From Eunapius fragilis (taxonomy: Eukaryota; Porifera; Demospongiae; Spongillida; Spongillidae): DNA of 64,000 bases. The position numbers were made by a program, and so were the translations under genes. Of the stretch, positions 53,501-64,000 are shown piece after piece. Numbering within the stretch: the stretch's first letter is position 1; every line of letters begins with the position of its first letter. The stretch covers positions 10,591,461 through 10,655,460 of the forward strand of contig OY811974.1 in the NCBI GenBank assembly GCA_963681505.1, in the 5' to 3' direction. Below the pieces are notes generated by a model. The model worked only from the letters and a program-made list of their open reading frames with translations, made no database searches and was not told where the DNA came from.

Positions 53501-56500
53501 TAAACCTAGAATTGATGATGACACTTCCGATGATGACATAATGAATGGATAATTACTAGGCAAGACTACTGCTGAGCAGGTGTAGTTCTCAGCATTCCCT
53601 GCCTCCAGTGAGGTTAACCTCAGTGTGCTCTGGTAGGAGGACCCGGTCCATGACGGATTACTACCATTGAGGGTAGCTCCCCCTGGTGCAGTCCATGTAC
53701 TGTTCACCATCACTGCACTATCCACTGATGGGTCCAGCAGGATATTACATGTCAAAGTGAGGTCATATCCAGCCATGACAACCTGATTATGAACCCTGGT
53801 GATGGTGATGATAGGTGGAGGAACTGATGGAGATATGAAAAAATTATTAGTTACCAAGACATTAATATTACTTTGTTGATGCAGCAAAATTACTGCATAT
53901 ATTACATTCAGAAGGTACTAGTGTATACAAGAGAGAGGGCATAACTGTAGCAGGCTGGCAGTATACCTAAATATTTTATACTATGTATACATTTTTTATT
54001 TTATAACATATCACTCAAGTTACTTTTAACATTAAGCTGTGCGCTTGACGTTATAGTTGAGTTGAGTGCACTCAGAGTAGACTGGCAAGTATACTGTCCT
54101 CCATCAGAAATGAGAAGAGGGTTAAATCTGAGGATACCATTGGATACAGTGATGTTATTTGCACTGGTCACCACTCCATTTGACTTGCTCCATGTTACCA
54201 TAGGAGTAAGTAAAGGGTTTTCTAGAACAGTTCCATTGCAGTACAAGGAGTAGCTTTGTCCTGCTACCAGAGGGGTGCTAAATGGTGTTATGCTGACCAC
54301 ATGAATAGATACTGGTGGGATGAGCCATGTAAGTACATGTAACCATTATGAAGATGTATTTAAGAAGCATGGAATTACCTGGCATGGTGGAGTTGAATGT
54401 TAATGGTATCACGTATGGTGAATGAGTTGGACAGACTTTCACTGAGCAGGTATAGTTCCCTGCATCTCCTGTAAGCAATGAAGTTAACATCAGTGTGCTG
54501 ATGCCCTCGAGCTCTGCCACACTCAATGAGGTCAGATTATTCCCTACGATCCCTCTTGGTCCAAACCATGCGATAACCATGGTTACTGGTACATCTACAG
54601 ATGGGTCCAGCTGGACCTCACTTGTCAGGGTGATGTTGGCTCCAAGGAGAACTGGAAGGGCTGTGGTAGAATTGAGCAACATTCTTGGCCTGGGAACTAG
54701 GCCAGGACAACTTTTAGTGTTAAATTGTAACAATCTTAATTCTACACATACTTGTCACATTTATGTTGGATGATGTAATCACGGTGTTCAATTCGGGTGA
54801 TGACACATGACATGTGTACTGCCCTCCATCAGATGTGCGTAAAGGGTAGAATGGCCACTGGAGTGTGTATGTCATCCCTGGACTAGCTGATACCACATGG
54901 CTGGTGAGCACACTTCCATTTGGAGCTGTCAGTTGGATGGTCAGTGATCTATTCCATCCAGTGACTGGAACAGTGCAGGTGAGTGTGTATGGTAATCCAG
55001 CAGTGGGTGTGGTCCCACCACCATGGATAGTTACAATACCTAAATCTGATTCCGGAGATAAATGGTGTATATGATTATTCCAAAAAGTGCCTCCTCCCCT
55101 ACACTCATGCGCAGGTATACATATAGCACATATGCATAACTCTTATCAGTCCCATGCCACATCTCCCTTTCCCTAGAGTCTGTCTGGGGGGATGAATAGG
55201 AGTCTTCGTTCTTGATCTTGTCAGTATACGATGATCAGGTGGTTGGGGTATAGTGGTTGATTGTGGGTTTGGTGCTTCATCTTGTGAGACACTTTGGGAT
55301 TGTGGATTCAGGTGCCAACAGTTTCTCCTCAACAGTCCTGCACTCGTCTCAACCATGTATGACCTTGGGGCTGGTGCTTTGGAAGTCACCCGACCGGACA
55401 ACGGCTCAGCGCCCTGAGTGATCCACACCCCGCTCTTCTCTGGCAGTGGGGTCAATGCCCTCACCCTGTGGCGACTGTCATAGTTTTCCTTTTGTTGATT
55501 CGTAAAGAGCTCATTCTTTTTCTGGAAATTTTTCAGGTATTCCCACTTTGTACTAGTAAATTCTCCACCTGAGGTAGATTGGAGCGTATCCTTCCTATTG
55601 ACAGCTCTGCTGGGCTAAGCCCAAACCAAAGAAAGGGGGGTTGTCCGATAACAGAACTAGAGTAGAGCCAGGTATGGATCAGCTAAGTCTTGAGCAGTCG
55701 CTAATGTCTAATGTCCTGGGCATGCTCCGCAGTGCACGTTTGTACACCGCGGGGTACGCGAAACAAAGTTTTTTTTTCATTCTGCCTTTTCAGCATTCTA
55801 GTGAAGTTTGACTGTTATGCCACGTTGTATAAGTCCTTATCTGTTTGGGCCGAAGCATTGAAGGCCTAATACCGTTAGCTGCTCTTACAGCAACATGTCA
55901 CAGCAGAGGTACGCGAAACTTTATACGTAGGTAATTATTATTTTTCAATTACCCCGTACACTCGCCCTACAGTGTACCTCCACTGTGGCGACTTGTTGTA
56001 TTAGCAGCGAAAGGTACTAGGCCTTCAATGCTTCGGCCCAAACAGATAATGACTTATACAACGTGGCATAACAGTCAAACTTCACTAGAATGCTGAAACG
56101 GCGGAATGCAAAAAACTTTGTTTTACATACCCCGCGGTGTACAAACGTGCACCGCGGAGAACACCCAGGACATTAGACATTAACTGTTTGCACTGTTTGC
56201 TCTGCCTGTCCATTGCTCTGAGGACTTGATGTGGTATGGTTGAACCCATAACCTTTTGCAAAATCTACGAACTCCTGTTATGTAAATTGTGCCGGGCCGT
56301 TATCAGTGACCAGGGTTTCGGGTATGCCATGATGTGAAAACACTTCCTTTAAAGATAGGATGATTTTCTCTGATGCGGTGGTGGTGAGTGTCTTGACCTC
56401 AGGAAACCGTGAGAAATAGCCCACAACTACCAAATAGTTCACCCCTTTGAGTGTGAAAAGGCCTGAAGCCACTCACTCCCGTGGATATGCTGGGAGTTTT

Positions 56501-59500
56501 GTAGGAAGCAATGGTTCTGGTGTCTGGATATTCTGCTTTGCACATGTCTGGCACTGTTTTACTATATTGTGTACCTCCATTTGCAGTCCTGGCCACCACA
56601 CTGCTGTCTTGGCCCGAAGAAGGCACCTTTCTATCCCCTGATGTCCTTCGTGAATTTTCTGCAGTGTGCGCTTCCTCATGTCTTTTGGTACAATGAGTCG
56701 GTTTTCATACAGAAGAATATCCGGGTGGATTTTCAACAGGCCACGGACATTTCAATATGCTCTGAGATCGGGGGCTACCTTCTGACTGAGGACAGCTCCC
56801 AACCCATACGAGGAAGCATCAGCTGTTACTATTGTTGGAGCCTCTGGGTTATAAGTTGCTAAAACTGCTGGTTTGACCATTCAGCCTTTATGTTATTGAA
56901 GCTTGGGTTTGTGGACTGTTCCAGGCCCAAACTGAAGACTTGCTGAGTAGCTCTCTTAATGGCTGTGTGAGCTCGGCCAAATTTGGGATGAATTTTCCTA
57001 GCTGGTTAATCATCCCCATAAATCTTCATAGTTCGGTCACATTCTCTGGTGCTTTCACCTGCTATATGGCTTCTGTTTTCTCTGGGTCAGCATGGATCCC
57101 TTCTTGGTCGACTATGTGACCCAGTAACTTAACTGATGACTGGTGAAGCACACATTTCTCTCGGTTCAAGGTCACCCTAGCATCCTGAATTCGCTGCAAC
57201 GCTACAAGTAGCCTTTCATCATGTTCCTTTGCTTCTTTGCCCATGACCAAAATATCATCAATGAGGCAAGCAACTCCATCTAATCCACTTAGGATCTGGC
57301 TCATTCTTTTCTGGAACAGTTCTGGCCCACTTGATATCCCGAATGGTAGCTTGGTGAAACAGTACCGTCCAAATGGTGTAAGATATGTAGTGACAAGCCT
57401 TGACTTTTCTGTGAGTGGTATCTGCCAAAACCCGCTGTTGGCATCCAGCTTGCTAAAGCATTTGGCACCTGCTAGCTGTGCCAAAATGTCATCCCCGATT
57501 GGCAGTGGATATACTTCTTGCAACACACTTTCATTCAGACGCTTAAGATCCACACATGTGTGGATCTTAAGCATCTGAATGAAAGTGTAGTGTGCAGGAA
57601 TGGTAGTCATACCAAAGAAGTCAGGAGAGATACGAGTGTGCACACTCGTATCTCTCCTGACTTTAATTCTTTGGTATGACTACCATTCCTGCACACCATG
57701 GTGTTGGTTCTTCTACTTTGGTAATGACTCCATCGCTCTCCATCTTATTCAGCTCTTCTTTCACTATATCACAGAGAGGCAGGGGAATTGACCGAGGAGT
57801 AAAGATTGAGTAAGGCACTGCATCTGGCTGCAACTGAATTTCATACTCAGGACCCATGGTTCCCAGCCCTGAAAGCACTGATGGAAACTTACTCAGTATA
57901 TCTTGCTATTCTGACGTGGTGTCGACTCTGCACAATAGGCTTAACCCCTCTATAGCTGGAAGACTGAGAAGATTGGTCTTCAAGCCACGGATGACATAGA
58001 TGGCCTGTGTGTTGCTCTGTTTTCGGTAATGAGCTCCCCCTTGAACTGTCCCAACACCTCATGTGGTTGGTGTGAAGGGCCCCTTAAGATCTTTGTAGGT
58101 CTAAGCAGTTCGGGATTCCCCAATAATCTGTGTATTTCTTGGGAGATTGCTTTCACCTCTGCTCCGGTGTCTAGCTTAAATCTAACTTTCTTATATTGTT
58201 CAACTGCACTGCTGACATCCATGATGAGTTTTGTTTCGTTGTAAGTGCATCCAAGTACGCTGAGTCCACAGCTTTCTGACCAGTAACCTCTGCTAGCCCC
58301 CATGAGTAACACTGCTTGCTGTAGTGTCCTTTTCTTCCACATCTGTGGCAAATGACCTCTTTAGCCGGACATTTGTCTATTGGGTGATAGCTTCTTCCAC
58401 ATCGTGTACACTGTCTTCCATGTGGCCTCTGATTTCCTTGTATTTTTGAGGTTTGGTCTTTCCAACTTGCCTGATATCGATTGATTTCTTCTATGCCAAC
58501 AGTGTCTGTTTCTTTCAATGACTGTTGTTGCTCCCTGACCGCTTCCTCTTGGCGTATCTTTATCTTTGCTGTCTCTAGCGTAAGGTTAGGGTCCAATTGC
58601 AACTTCCTCGACATTGCGTCATCCCTGATTCCAACTACTAGGCGGTCCCGTATCAATTCTGGAGTCTTCTCTCCGTAGTTGCAACTCTCCGCTAGAGCAT
58701 GGAGTTCCATTATATATTTCTCCGCCGTCTCACCTTCCAGCTGGCTTCTGCGATTGAATCGCGCTCGCTCGAAAATGGCATACCGCAAAAAAAGGAATCA
58801 AATTTGACGTCATATGTTTTTCTATCATCTTCCGTGGGGTTTGTAGACGATAACACTGCCTCTGAGTCATCCCCCATACAGTACAACAGCGTGCTCACTT
58901 GCTTTGCTGCGCTAGCTTCTTTTAGCCCTGAAGCGACCCTAAATTGCTCGAAACGGCGTTTCCATCGTTGCCATTCTTCTGGCTTTTTGAAGTTAAAACA
59001 CTCGGGGTGGTCTAGCTTGACGTGAGTCATTCTATTCTCTTCCAACACGCACCGCTGCCACCATGTAGATTATGATATTCCAAAAAGTGCCTCCTCCGGC
59101 CCCTACACGCATTCGCAGGTATACATACATGTATAGCGCATTGCATAACACTGATCAGTCCCATGCCACAAATGGTTATCTCCATGGTTACTGTCAAGGC
59201 TCCAGTACGACGTCAAAGGAGTGCCCAGTTCGATAGGGAACTTTGAATCGAGGTGTTAACGAACTATCAATTGGAAGAGGCCCGATCCTCTAGAACGTTC
59301 GCTATTGTGCATGTATGCGGACACCATTGTGTATGGGCAGTGCTATAATTAAGGCAGTTGTATGCGTGCATGAGGCGGTCTCTACTAGTGTATCTCTGCT
59401 GCTAGTGCTAACCCCTGTCCGGTAGCGTAGCGCAAACGCGTAGTGAATCCTTGACAGTTACTCACAGATGAAAATAGTACATTTGTGTGGGGTGGTGTAT

Positions 59501-61093
59501 ACATGGCAATACATATGGTGGGGTGGTGTAAAATTGGGTGGGGTGGTGTACACATGGCAATACATTTGGGTGGGGTGGTGGGCTAATTTATTTATACCTT
59601 TATCTCCGACTGTCCATACTATCCGTGATCCGAGGTAAGTACCAACAGCAACAACAGAGATGTTATACTGAACTCCAAATTGAAGGTTAGTTAAGACATA
59701 AGAGGTAGAAGTGGTTGAACCACCACTTGTGCTCGGTACTCCTTTAGCCACATAGTAGATATCATATCTGCTCCCCGTACCGCCTGAGGTTGGTGCAGCC
59801 CATGAGATACTGACAGATGTGGGACCAGACCGCACAGCAGTGACATTATTGGGCCAGCCAGGAGGAGCTGTAATAAGCTTCATGTCTTCTACATAGGTAG
59901 CCATTATTGACAGTACTTACCTGATACATTGAGAGATGCATTAATGGATCTTGGATTGAGCGTAAACCCTCTAGCTCCACAGACTGGTGAGCAGGTAGTG
60001 GTGACACTGCATGTGTACATCCCAGGTGCTCTCCCTGTCACAGTCAGGGTGTTGTTGTAAGTAGACGTTGGTCCATGTGTCACTGTCTGAGAGGATGCAT
60101 AGTTACCACCATTCACTGGACTTCCATTGATGGTCCACTGCACTGTGGTAGGAGGAGAACTAGTGCTGGTGCAGGTCAACTGGAACACTGGTGGATCAAC
60201 ATTTGTAGATGTCAACAGCTGAAACTGGACACCTCCTGTGATGTTAGGACCATCTGTGAGAGAGTTACCAATTCCATAACACATTTGATGTAGTTTCCTC
60301 TCTACTTACAAGTGGCTGCAACAGAGAGTACATAGCCTGTAGTCCCTGATGCAGCAATGCCTGATGCTGCTGCTAGTCTGAGATCAGAGTACATTCCAAC
60401 ACAGAGTGTGATGGAGGTATTGGTACAACATTGAACACCATGTGGGAAGTCATAAGGAGTTCCACGATACAGCTCTACTCCTCCTGACCCATTTCGTTGA
60501 CCGTAACCTCCTGGAGTGGTTACAGGGTCTGGCATTGCTAGGGGAAACAGGTCTCCATTTGGTTGGTACCACTGCCCACCTGTTACACCTCGGCACACCA
60601 GCGGAGCCTGGTATGTCTGTAGACCTAGTGAGCTCACCCTGTTTGGGACTGCTGAGAGAGACACCAAACTGTTGTTGGCAACCAGCAATCCATCTTCATT
60701 CCATTCAATCCAAACTGTCAGGCCTGTATGTGTATCAGTGTATGTAATAACATGCTAACAACTCCTTCACGGAACAACCAAAACGCCAAAATAGTATAAT
60801 ATAAACCTGTTAATAAATAAATGCTATGACCTCGTAACATGTGCAATTTCTCATGCACTAGCATTGCATAAAATTCAGTTGTGTACACATATATCGCTTT
60901 TAATGTGCTAACATACTGGCTTTGCATCATTTTATAAGCATATGTCGCTTTTTTATTGTAAATGTGCTATTATAGCGTACGCGTGTTTCTCGTACCCCAA
61001 ACCTCTCCATGACTCACCATATACGGTACATCCAAGGGATAAGAGCAGCACCGTTGCTGCGAGCTCTACGCATTCTTTACGACTTGATAACAT
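50585..61093 (-). CDS. Ig/fibronectin-III cell-surface receptor (16 exons)
   Basis: Exons: 61093-61018, 60723-60310, 60253-59921, 59867-59598, 55039-54752, 54696-54379, 54311-54024, 53823-53506, 53443-53162, 53115-52804, 52718-52434, 52375-52166, 52107-52015, 51946-51668, 51084-50934, 50852-50585. All are GT-AG and total 4,185 nt (1,394 aa plus stop) in one frame. Exon 1 is a signal peptide; 2-3 are Ig-like; 4 is FN3; 5-11 are seven Ig domains, in short (GGQYTCxS) and long (NYTC) pairs; 12+13 and 14 are FN3; 15 is the membrane helix (FIGGVASVLVVVAIVIMILI); 16 is an 88-residue tail with tyrosines in AIYDSIPDEVKYQ. Every internal junction up to the TM exon is phase 1. Likely an adhesion or recognition receptor; the tyrosines could recruit SH2 proteins. 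Intron 4 holds a Gypsy element. Confidence 0.9.
55704..56180. mobile_element. TA-flanked MITE with long inverted arms inside integrase
   Basis: The ends ATGTCTAATGTCC (55704) and GGACATTAGACAT (to 56180) are perfect inverses, bordered by TA on both sides (55702-55703, 56181-56182). The arms continue as near-identical inverted copies for about 185 bp each (gtttgggccgaagcattgaa). Removing it rejoins an integrase frame: SSPQSNGQAEQTV upstream and ADPYLALLSS downstream. Tc1/mariner-type by its target site. Confidence 0.85.
57522..57691. repeat. 84-bp inverted duplication within RT
   Basis: Two palindrome centres at 57556/57557 (cacacatgtgtg) and 57640/57641 (gagtgtgcacactc) bound 57557-57640. 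That piece is the reverse complement of the sequence formed by joining its two flanks. The flanks together encode the RT segment PKKSGEIRVC...VDLKRLNES, now split by the insert. Confidence 0.85.
59176..59595. repeat. Tandem ~50-bp repeat beside FN3 exon
   Basis: Two or three units of gggtggggtggtgta-acatggcaatacat at 59490-59585, in intron 4 next to the donor of the FN3 exon. Nothing else is seen in 59176-59489. Confidence 0.6.
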
Positions 61094-61099
61094 GGCACG

Positions 61100-61735
61100 A
61101 ATCTATTTTTCGTCCTAGATCTTTATTGTTGCCCTGGTTCCTTCCGATTGCTCGTTCTCTCAGAATATAAGAGCTATACGCACGCACCGTATTACTTCGC
61201 AAGGTGTATAAATAGGAATCAGCTTAGAGCAACTGAATGGGTCGCCATGCAATCACCAGCTCAAAGGGCCGCCGCAGATGATGGGGCATGCAGTAGCGCT
61301 ATATTTATAGCCTGACCACATTTTTCCCCAATGCATTACTTTTTTTTTTTTTTTTCCCAAGTAAACAATATTTTTAAACGTAATGCACGTACAAACACAA
61401 GACAATAAACTGAACTATAGTAACCCAAACTATGTTTATATTGTAGTCCTCCGTCTCCTCGTAGTACAGAAATTCCCATGTTTCCGCGCATATCATTGTG
61501 ACAACATAACATTAGTGTTAGTACAATGATGGTATTAGATTGCAATGTAGATCCGTTACATAGGTAGTCCTGTAGTTCTTCGCTATATGGCAATCCGTTG
61601 CGGGCAAAAGTATACCAAACCAAAAAGGTGTATCAAAACAAACTGTGCGTTTGTTTCTACAGATATATCGGGTATCAAATAACTGTATGTTGGATTAAAA
61701 GGCAGGTCAAAAAAAAAAAGAGAGGTATCAAAACG
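61100..61735. other. Upstream region of the Ig receptor gene
   Basis: No exon seen. A T-run lies at 61340-61357. The receptor promoter should be here, but no clear core element is visible. Confidence 0.35.
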
Positions 61736-61754
61736 TGCACTGCGTCAAACCGGT

Positions 61755-61891
61755 GTCGGAGCAGATTCTGTCCCCCCGCAGATTTTGTCCCCCCGGACAT
61801 AATCTGCTAGCGAAAATTGTCCCCCACGGACATAATCCGCTAGCAGATATTGTCCCCCTTCCGCAGATATTGTCCCCCCCCCCCCCCCCCG
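61755..61891. repeat. Short tandem repeat, C-rich
   Basis: Four degenerate units containing cagat(a/t)ttgtcccccc and gacataatc-gctagc, ending in a C run at 61874-61891. Confidence 0.7.
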
Positions 61892-62171
61892 GCCAACCGA
61901 CAATGCTTGGCCGTCCCGGTTTTTTTTTGTTGGCGTCAGGTCCTATATAAGCCCCGCCCGCTTTTTTTGCATCGAGCCAGTTTAGCACACACACACACCC
62001 TCCCCCCTCCTCCTTCCCCCCATCAGTCCCGCAGTGCTATCAATCTACCTTCCCGCCAGACGTCCTGGCCGCGGCCCTGAATATTGTCTCCTCCGCCCTT
62101 CTAAGTTGCACGTGGTGCGCTTTGCAGCTGCTATTATTCGCTATTAGCTTTCAGTAGTCAGCTGCAGCATT

Positions 62172-63705
62172 ATGGATGAAGAAGAGTACGATGCCATTTT
62201 CAACTTTCTGGAGTATGGTACTTAGTTACCCGGCCCTCTGCATGGCATCACAAGGACCTAAAGCGAGCTCAAGTGTGTGGACTATGCGGTCGATAGCGGC
62301 GTATACTGTATCGCAAAAAGGATAAAGAAAGAGGGAAAATTGAATATCTTCAAGTTCCTAGAGGCGTAGAAGAAATATAACGAATCCTTCATTCATGCCA
62401 TTCGTCCAAAGAAAGTGAGTATGACTGCAGTGCACGTATATACGTACACATCGGGGCTCGGTTATCGAATTAGTACTTCATGATCGAAACCAACTATTTA
62501 CAGCTTATGCATTAGTCTTGGTCTTTACGCAAGCTGATTTTATACAATGCACGCGTGTAAACGGTTGGTATAGATCACCAACGTCGATAACCAAGCGCCC
62601 GAAAAGTGTCCGAGGATTAACATTGACTCAAGCTAGGATCGATCCAATAATCATAATAGCGCTCAGTTTTTATTTACGAAAGAACGCAACGCTTTAAAAC
62701 CCCTATAACACTCAGGATTGAAAATCATTAACTGCTTGATTTCTTTAACATATGTTACAGAAGTTAGGCAAATACAAATAATCCAATTAGATTTCACATT
62801 ATTGTAAGCGGTTAAGTAACTGTATCAAATCCCTCAAAAATCAAAATATTCAAAGCCCTCTATTAACAAAGTTATTCAAGATTGTGGTTTGCGAATAACT
62901 GATAATAAGTAACACACGATCTGGATATTCGGTGGAACAGTACTGATTTCAAGTTCCTAGGTTCAATAGTGAGTTATTCACATTTAAAACCGTCATCTGC
63001 TTTAAAGTTATTAAGGTTGAAGCTGTTATGTGGTAAATATTTTTAAATAACCATCATAAATTATTCCAGTATAAAATGAAGTACAAAGCACTACTTGATC
63101 TGGTAATAAATTATTTAATAGTGCGTTATTAAAACTCAAAGTTAATAAAAACGTAGTGGTTATATAGCTTTTTCAAGTTTGATTTGTTGTTTTGAATATT
63201 AACTAGTAAAACGCCAATCAAATGTCATACTTTTTCAAAGTCTCATCAATTCTATTCTGCAGTTTATAAATCACGTTATTAATTAAAAGTTGTCGTATAT
63301 TATTTTGTCAGTTTAGTTTACTCCAAGCTATTTGATTTTATCTTTTGAACGGCTAAAGATAAAGATAAATGTAACAATGCGGTTTGTATTTGACTAAACG
63401 TGGTTATTGTACGTTCATAAATTCATTTAGATTGACGATCCTATTAATGAATTTTAAAGCGTTGCGCTCTTTTGCAAAGACCCTGTACAGGTGGACACAT
63501 GGGAAGGGATAAAACAAGAGAAAATTAAGGTTTCATCGAGGTTCTTCTGGAAGACGCAGATTAAAGTTGTATACATGTAGGTGCATGAGTTCGTTAAGAC
63601 GTGCGATGTTTGGCAAAGCACCAATGGTGCCAAGTTTATGAAGACCGTAGCCCCTCTGCATCCCATATACCTATACAACCTAGTGTTTGCATCAAGTTAG
63701 CTGCA
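62172..63705 (+). pseudogene. Decayed integrase-like (GIN-type) gene, two exons
   Basis: Exon 1 starts at ATG 62172 (MDEEEYDAIFNFLEYG), then a frameshift and two stops break a frame reading LYRKKDKERGKIEYLQVPRG and RILHSCHSS. It ends at a GTGAGT donor (62416). Exon 2 begins after ctgtacag at 63491 with GHMGRDKT, followed by an EFVKTCDVWQ-like Cys region and LHPIP. Together these are the HHCC zinc-finger region that precedes the catalytic core in Gypsy/GIN1-type integrases; the second Cys of the last pair reads Trp. The catalytic core is not reached before the window ends or is lost. A MITE occupies the intron. Confidence 0.6.
62679..63473. mobile_element. AT-rich MITE in the intron of the decayed integrase gene
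   Basis: gaaagaacgcaacgctttaa at 62679 is inverted as tttaaagcgttgcgctcttt near 63453. The interior of about 790 bp is AT-rich and non-coding. No target duplication could be fixed. Confidence 0.65.
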
Positions 63706-64000
63706 ATCAAGACTACCTTAAGTTAATGCATGCATGTATCAATTTATGTTGGAATAGACCTCAGTGATTGGTTCTTTCCCAAAAACTGAACAAGGCAATT
63801 GTTACATCATGGCCTGAGGCTGAGCCTATAGCTGACAAGACTGCAATGAGAACAGTTGCTGAGTTTCTGCATAAGATTATATGCAGGCGAATGTATATGA
63901 ATTATTAATTCAGTTTACATGTAAGGCTATAAGCATATATGCATATCATAACATGTAACTTCTTTACAGGCATGGTTGCACCAATGTCACCATATCAGAT
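63706..64000. other. No gene resolved at window end
   Basis: Possible continuation of the decayed integrase gene, but no clear coding frame. Confidence 0.3.

Larger units (their letters stand above)
55105..59030 (-). pseudogene. Broken Gag-Pol of the second Gypsy element
   Basis: Pieces in order: Gag (59030-58710 and 58788-58171, separated by a frameshift at a T7 run near 58795); zinc knuckles (CTRCGRSYHPIDKC, CHRCGRKGHYSKQC); protease (FKLDTGAEVKAIS near 58175); RT (57878-57062) with fingers PKKSGEIRVC, FSKLDANSGFWQIPL and LIDDILVMG in place of the usual YxDD; HHCC finger and start of integrase (56736-56278); then, after the MITE, the integrase end and a tail (55700-55105). Stops near 56840, 56470 and 56278 exclude function. 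Confidence 0.85.
55066..59170 (-). mobile_element. Second Ty3/Gypsy LTR retrotransposon, degenerate, inside the receptor gene
   Basis: Short LTRs (55066-55161 and 59064-59170; TGTA...GCCACA) and the target duplication AATGG (55061-55065, 59171-59175). The minus-strand order is Gag, PR, RT, integrase, i.e. the conventional Gypsy order. The PBS (59050-59063, TGGTGGCAGCGGTG) is shared with the 43-kb element, and a purine tract (aggGAAAGGGAGA) adjoins the 3' LTR. It is broken by frameshifts, stops, an 84-bp inverted duplication in RT, loss of most of RNase H, and a MITE in integrase. Confidence 0.9.

Noticed and set aside
55105-55464. 119-codon frame as a separate gene
   Set aside because: It continues from the integrase end of the second Gypsy element and runs into its 3' LTR, so it is the pol tail.

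Overview
This is eukaryotic, most likely animal, genomic DNA. Genes are split by short GT-AG introns (about 40-100 nt where not invaded), and the proteins are animal types: a RING/TRAF/MATH ligase, a USP4/11/15-type deubiquitinase N-terminus, a somatomedin-B membrane protein, and an Ig/fibronectin-III receptor built from phase-1 exons. Compact introns, abundant minisatellites and the palindrome ACATGTACATGT suggest a marine early-branching animal, with a demosponge as my best guess. The organism is inference only. I saw no rRNA, tRNA, CRISPR or bacterial operon.

Layout. 0-5.3 kb: minisatellites, a small gene with an in-frame TGA, and the last exon of a plus-strand gene. 6.2-7 kb: an intact intronless gene for a Cys-rich membrane protein, with a 1.8-kb TTA-flanked element directly after its stop. 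10.3-19.9 kb (minus): a seven-exon somatomedin-B/mucin-stalk/TM gene whose 6.5-kb first intron is packed with minisatellites. 20.7-23.0 kb (minus): a TRAF gene and a decayed paralogue. 23.45-28.48 kb: a 5.0-kb TTAA-flanked DNA transposon with ~75-bp inverted ends; its protein combines a Cys cluster, an AT-hook, a DDE-like core and a SAP domain, and I cannot place it in a family. 28.5-35.7 kb: transposon relics and MITEs. 35.8-39.7 kb (minus): five exons giving the DUSP and UBL domains of a USP4/11/15-type enzyme; no catalytic exons are visible. 40.4-41.4 kb: foldback elements. 42.2-42.8 kb (minus): an unrecognised small gene. 43.2-46.8 kb: a complete LTR retrotransposon with SCAN-like Gag and gene order Gag-PR-IN-RH, i.e. 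Gmr1-type, lacking RT. 50.6-61.1 kb (minus): a 16-exon Ig/FN3 receptor gene (about 1,394 aa in a closed frame) with a second, broken Gypsy element inside intron 4, itself split by a TA-flanked MITE. 62.2-63.7 kb: a decayed integrase-like gene with a MITE in its intron.

The host genes (TRAF adaptor, deubiquitinase, Ig receptor, SMB membrane protein, Cys-rich membrane protein) would fit surface recognition and ubiquitin signalling, but nothing shows that they are functionally linked. The strongest signal is mobile DNA: several element types, many with readable target-site duplications, nested in introns and in one another.
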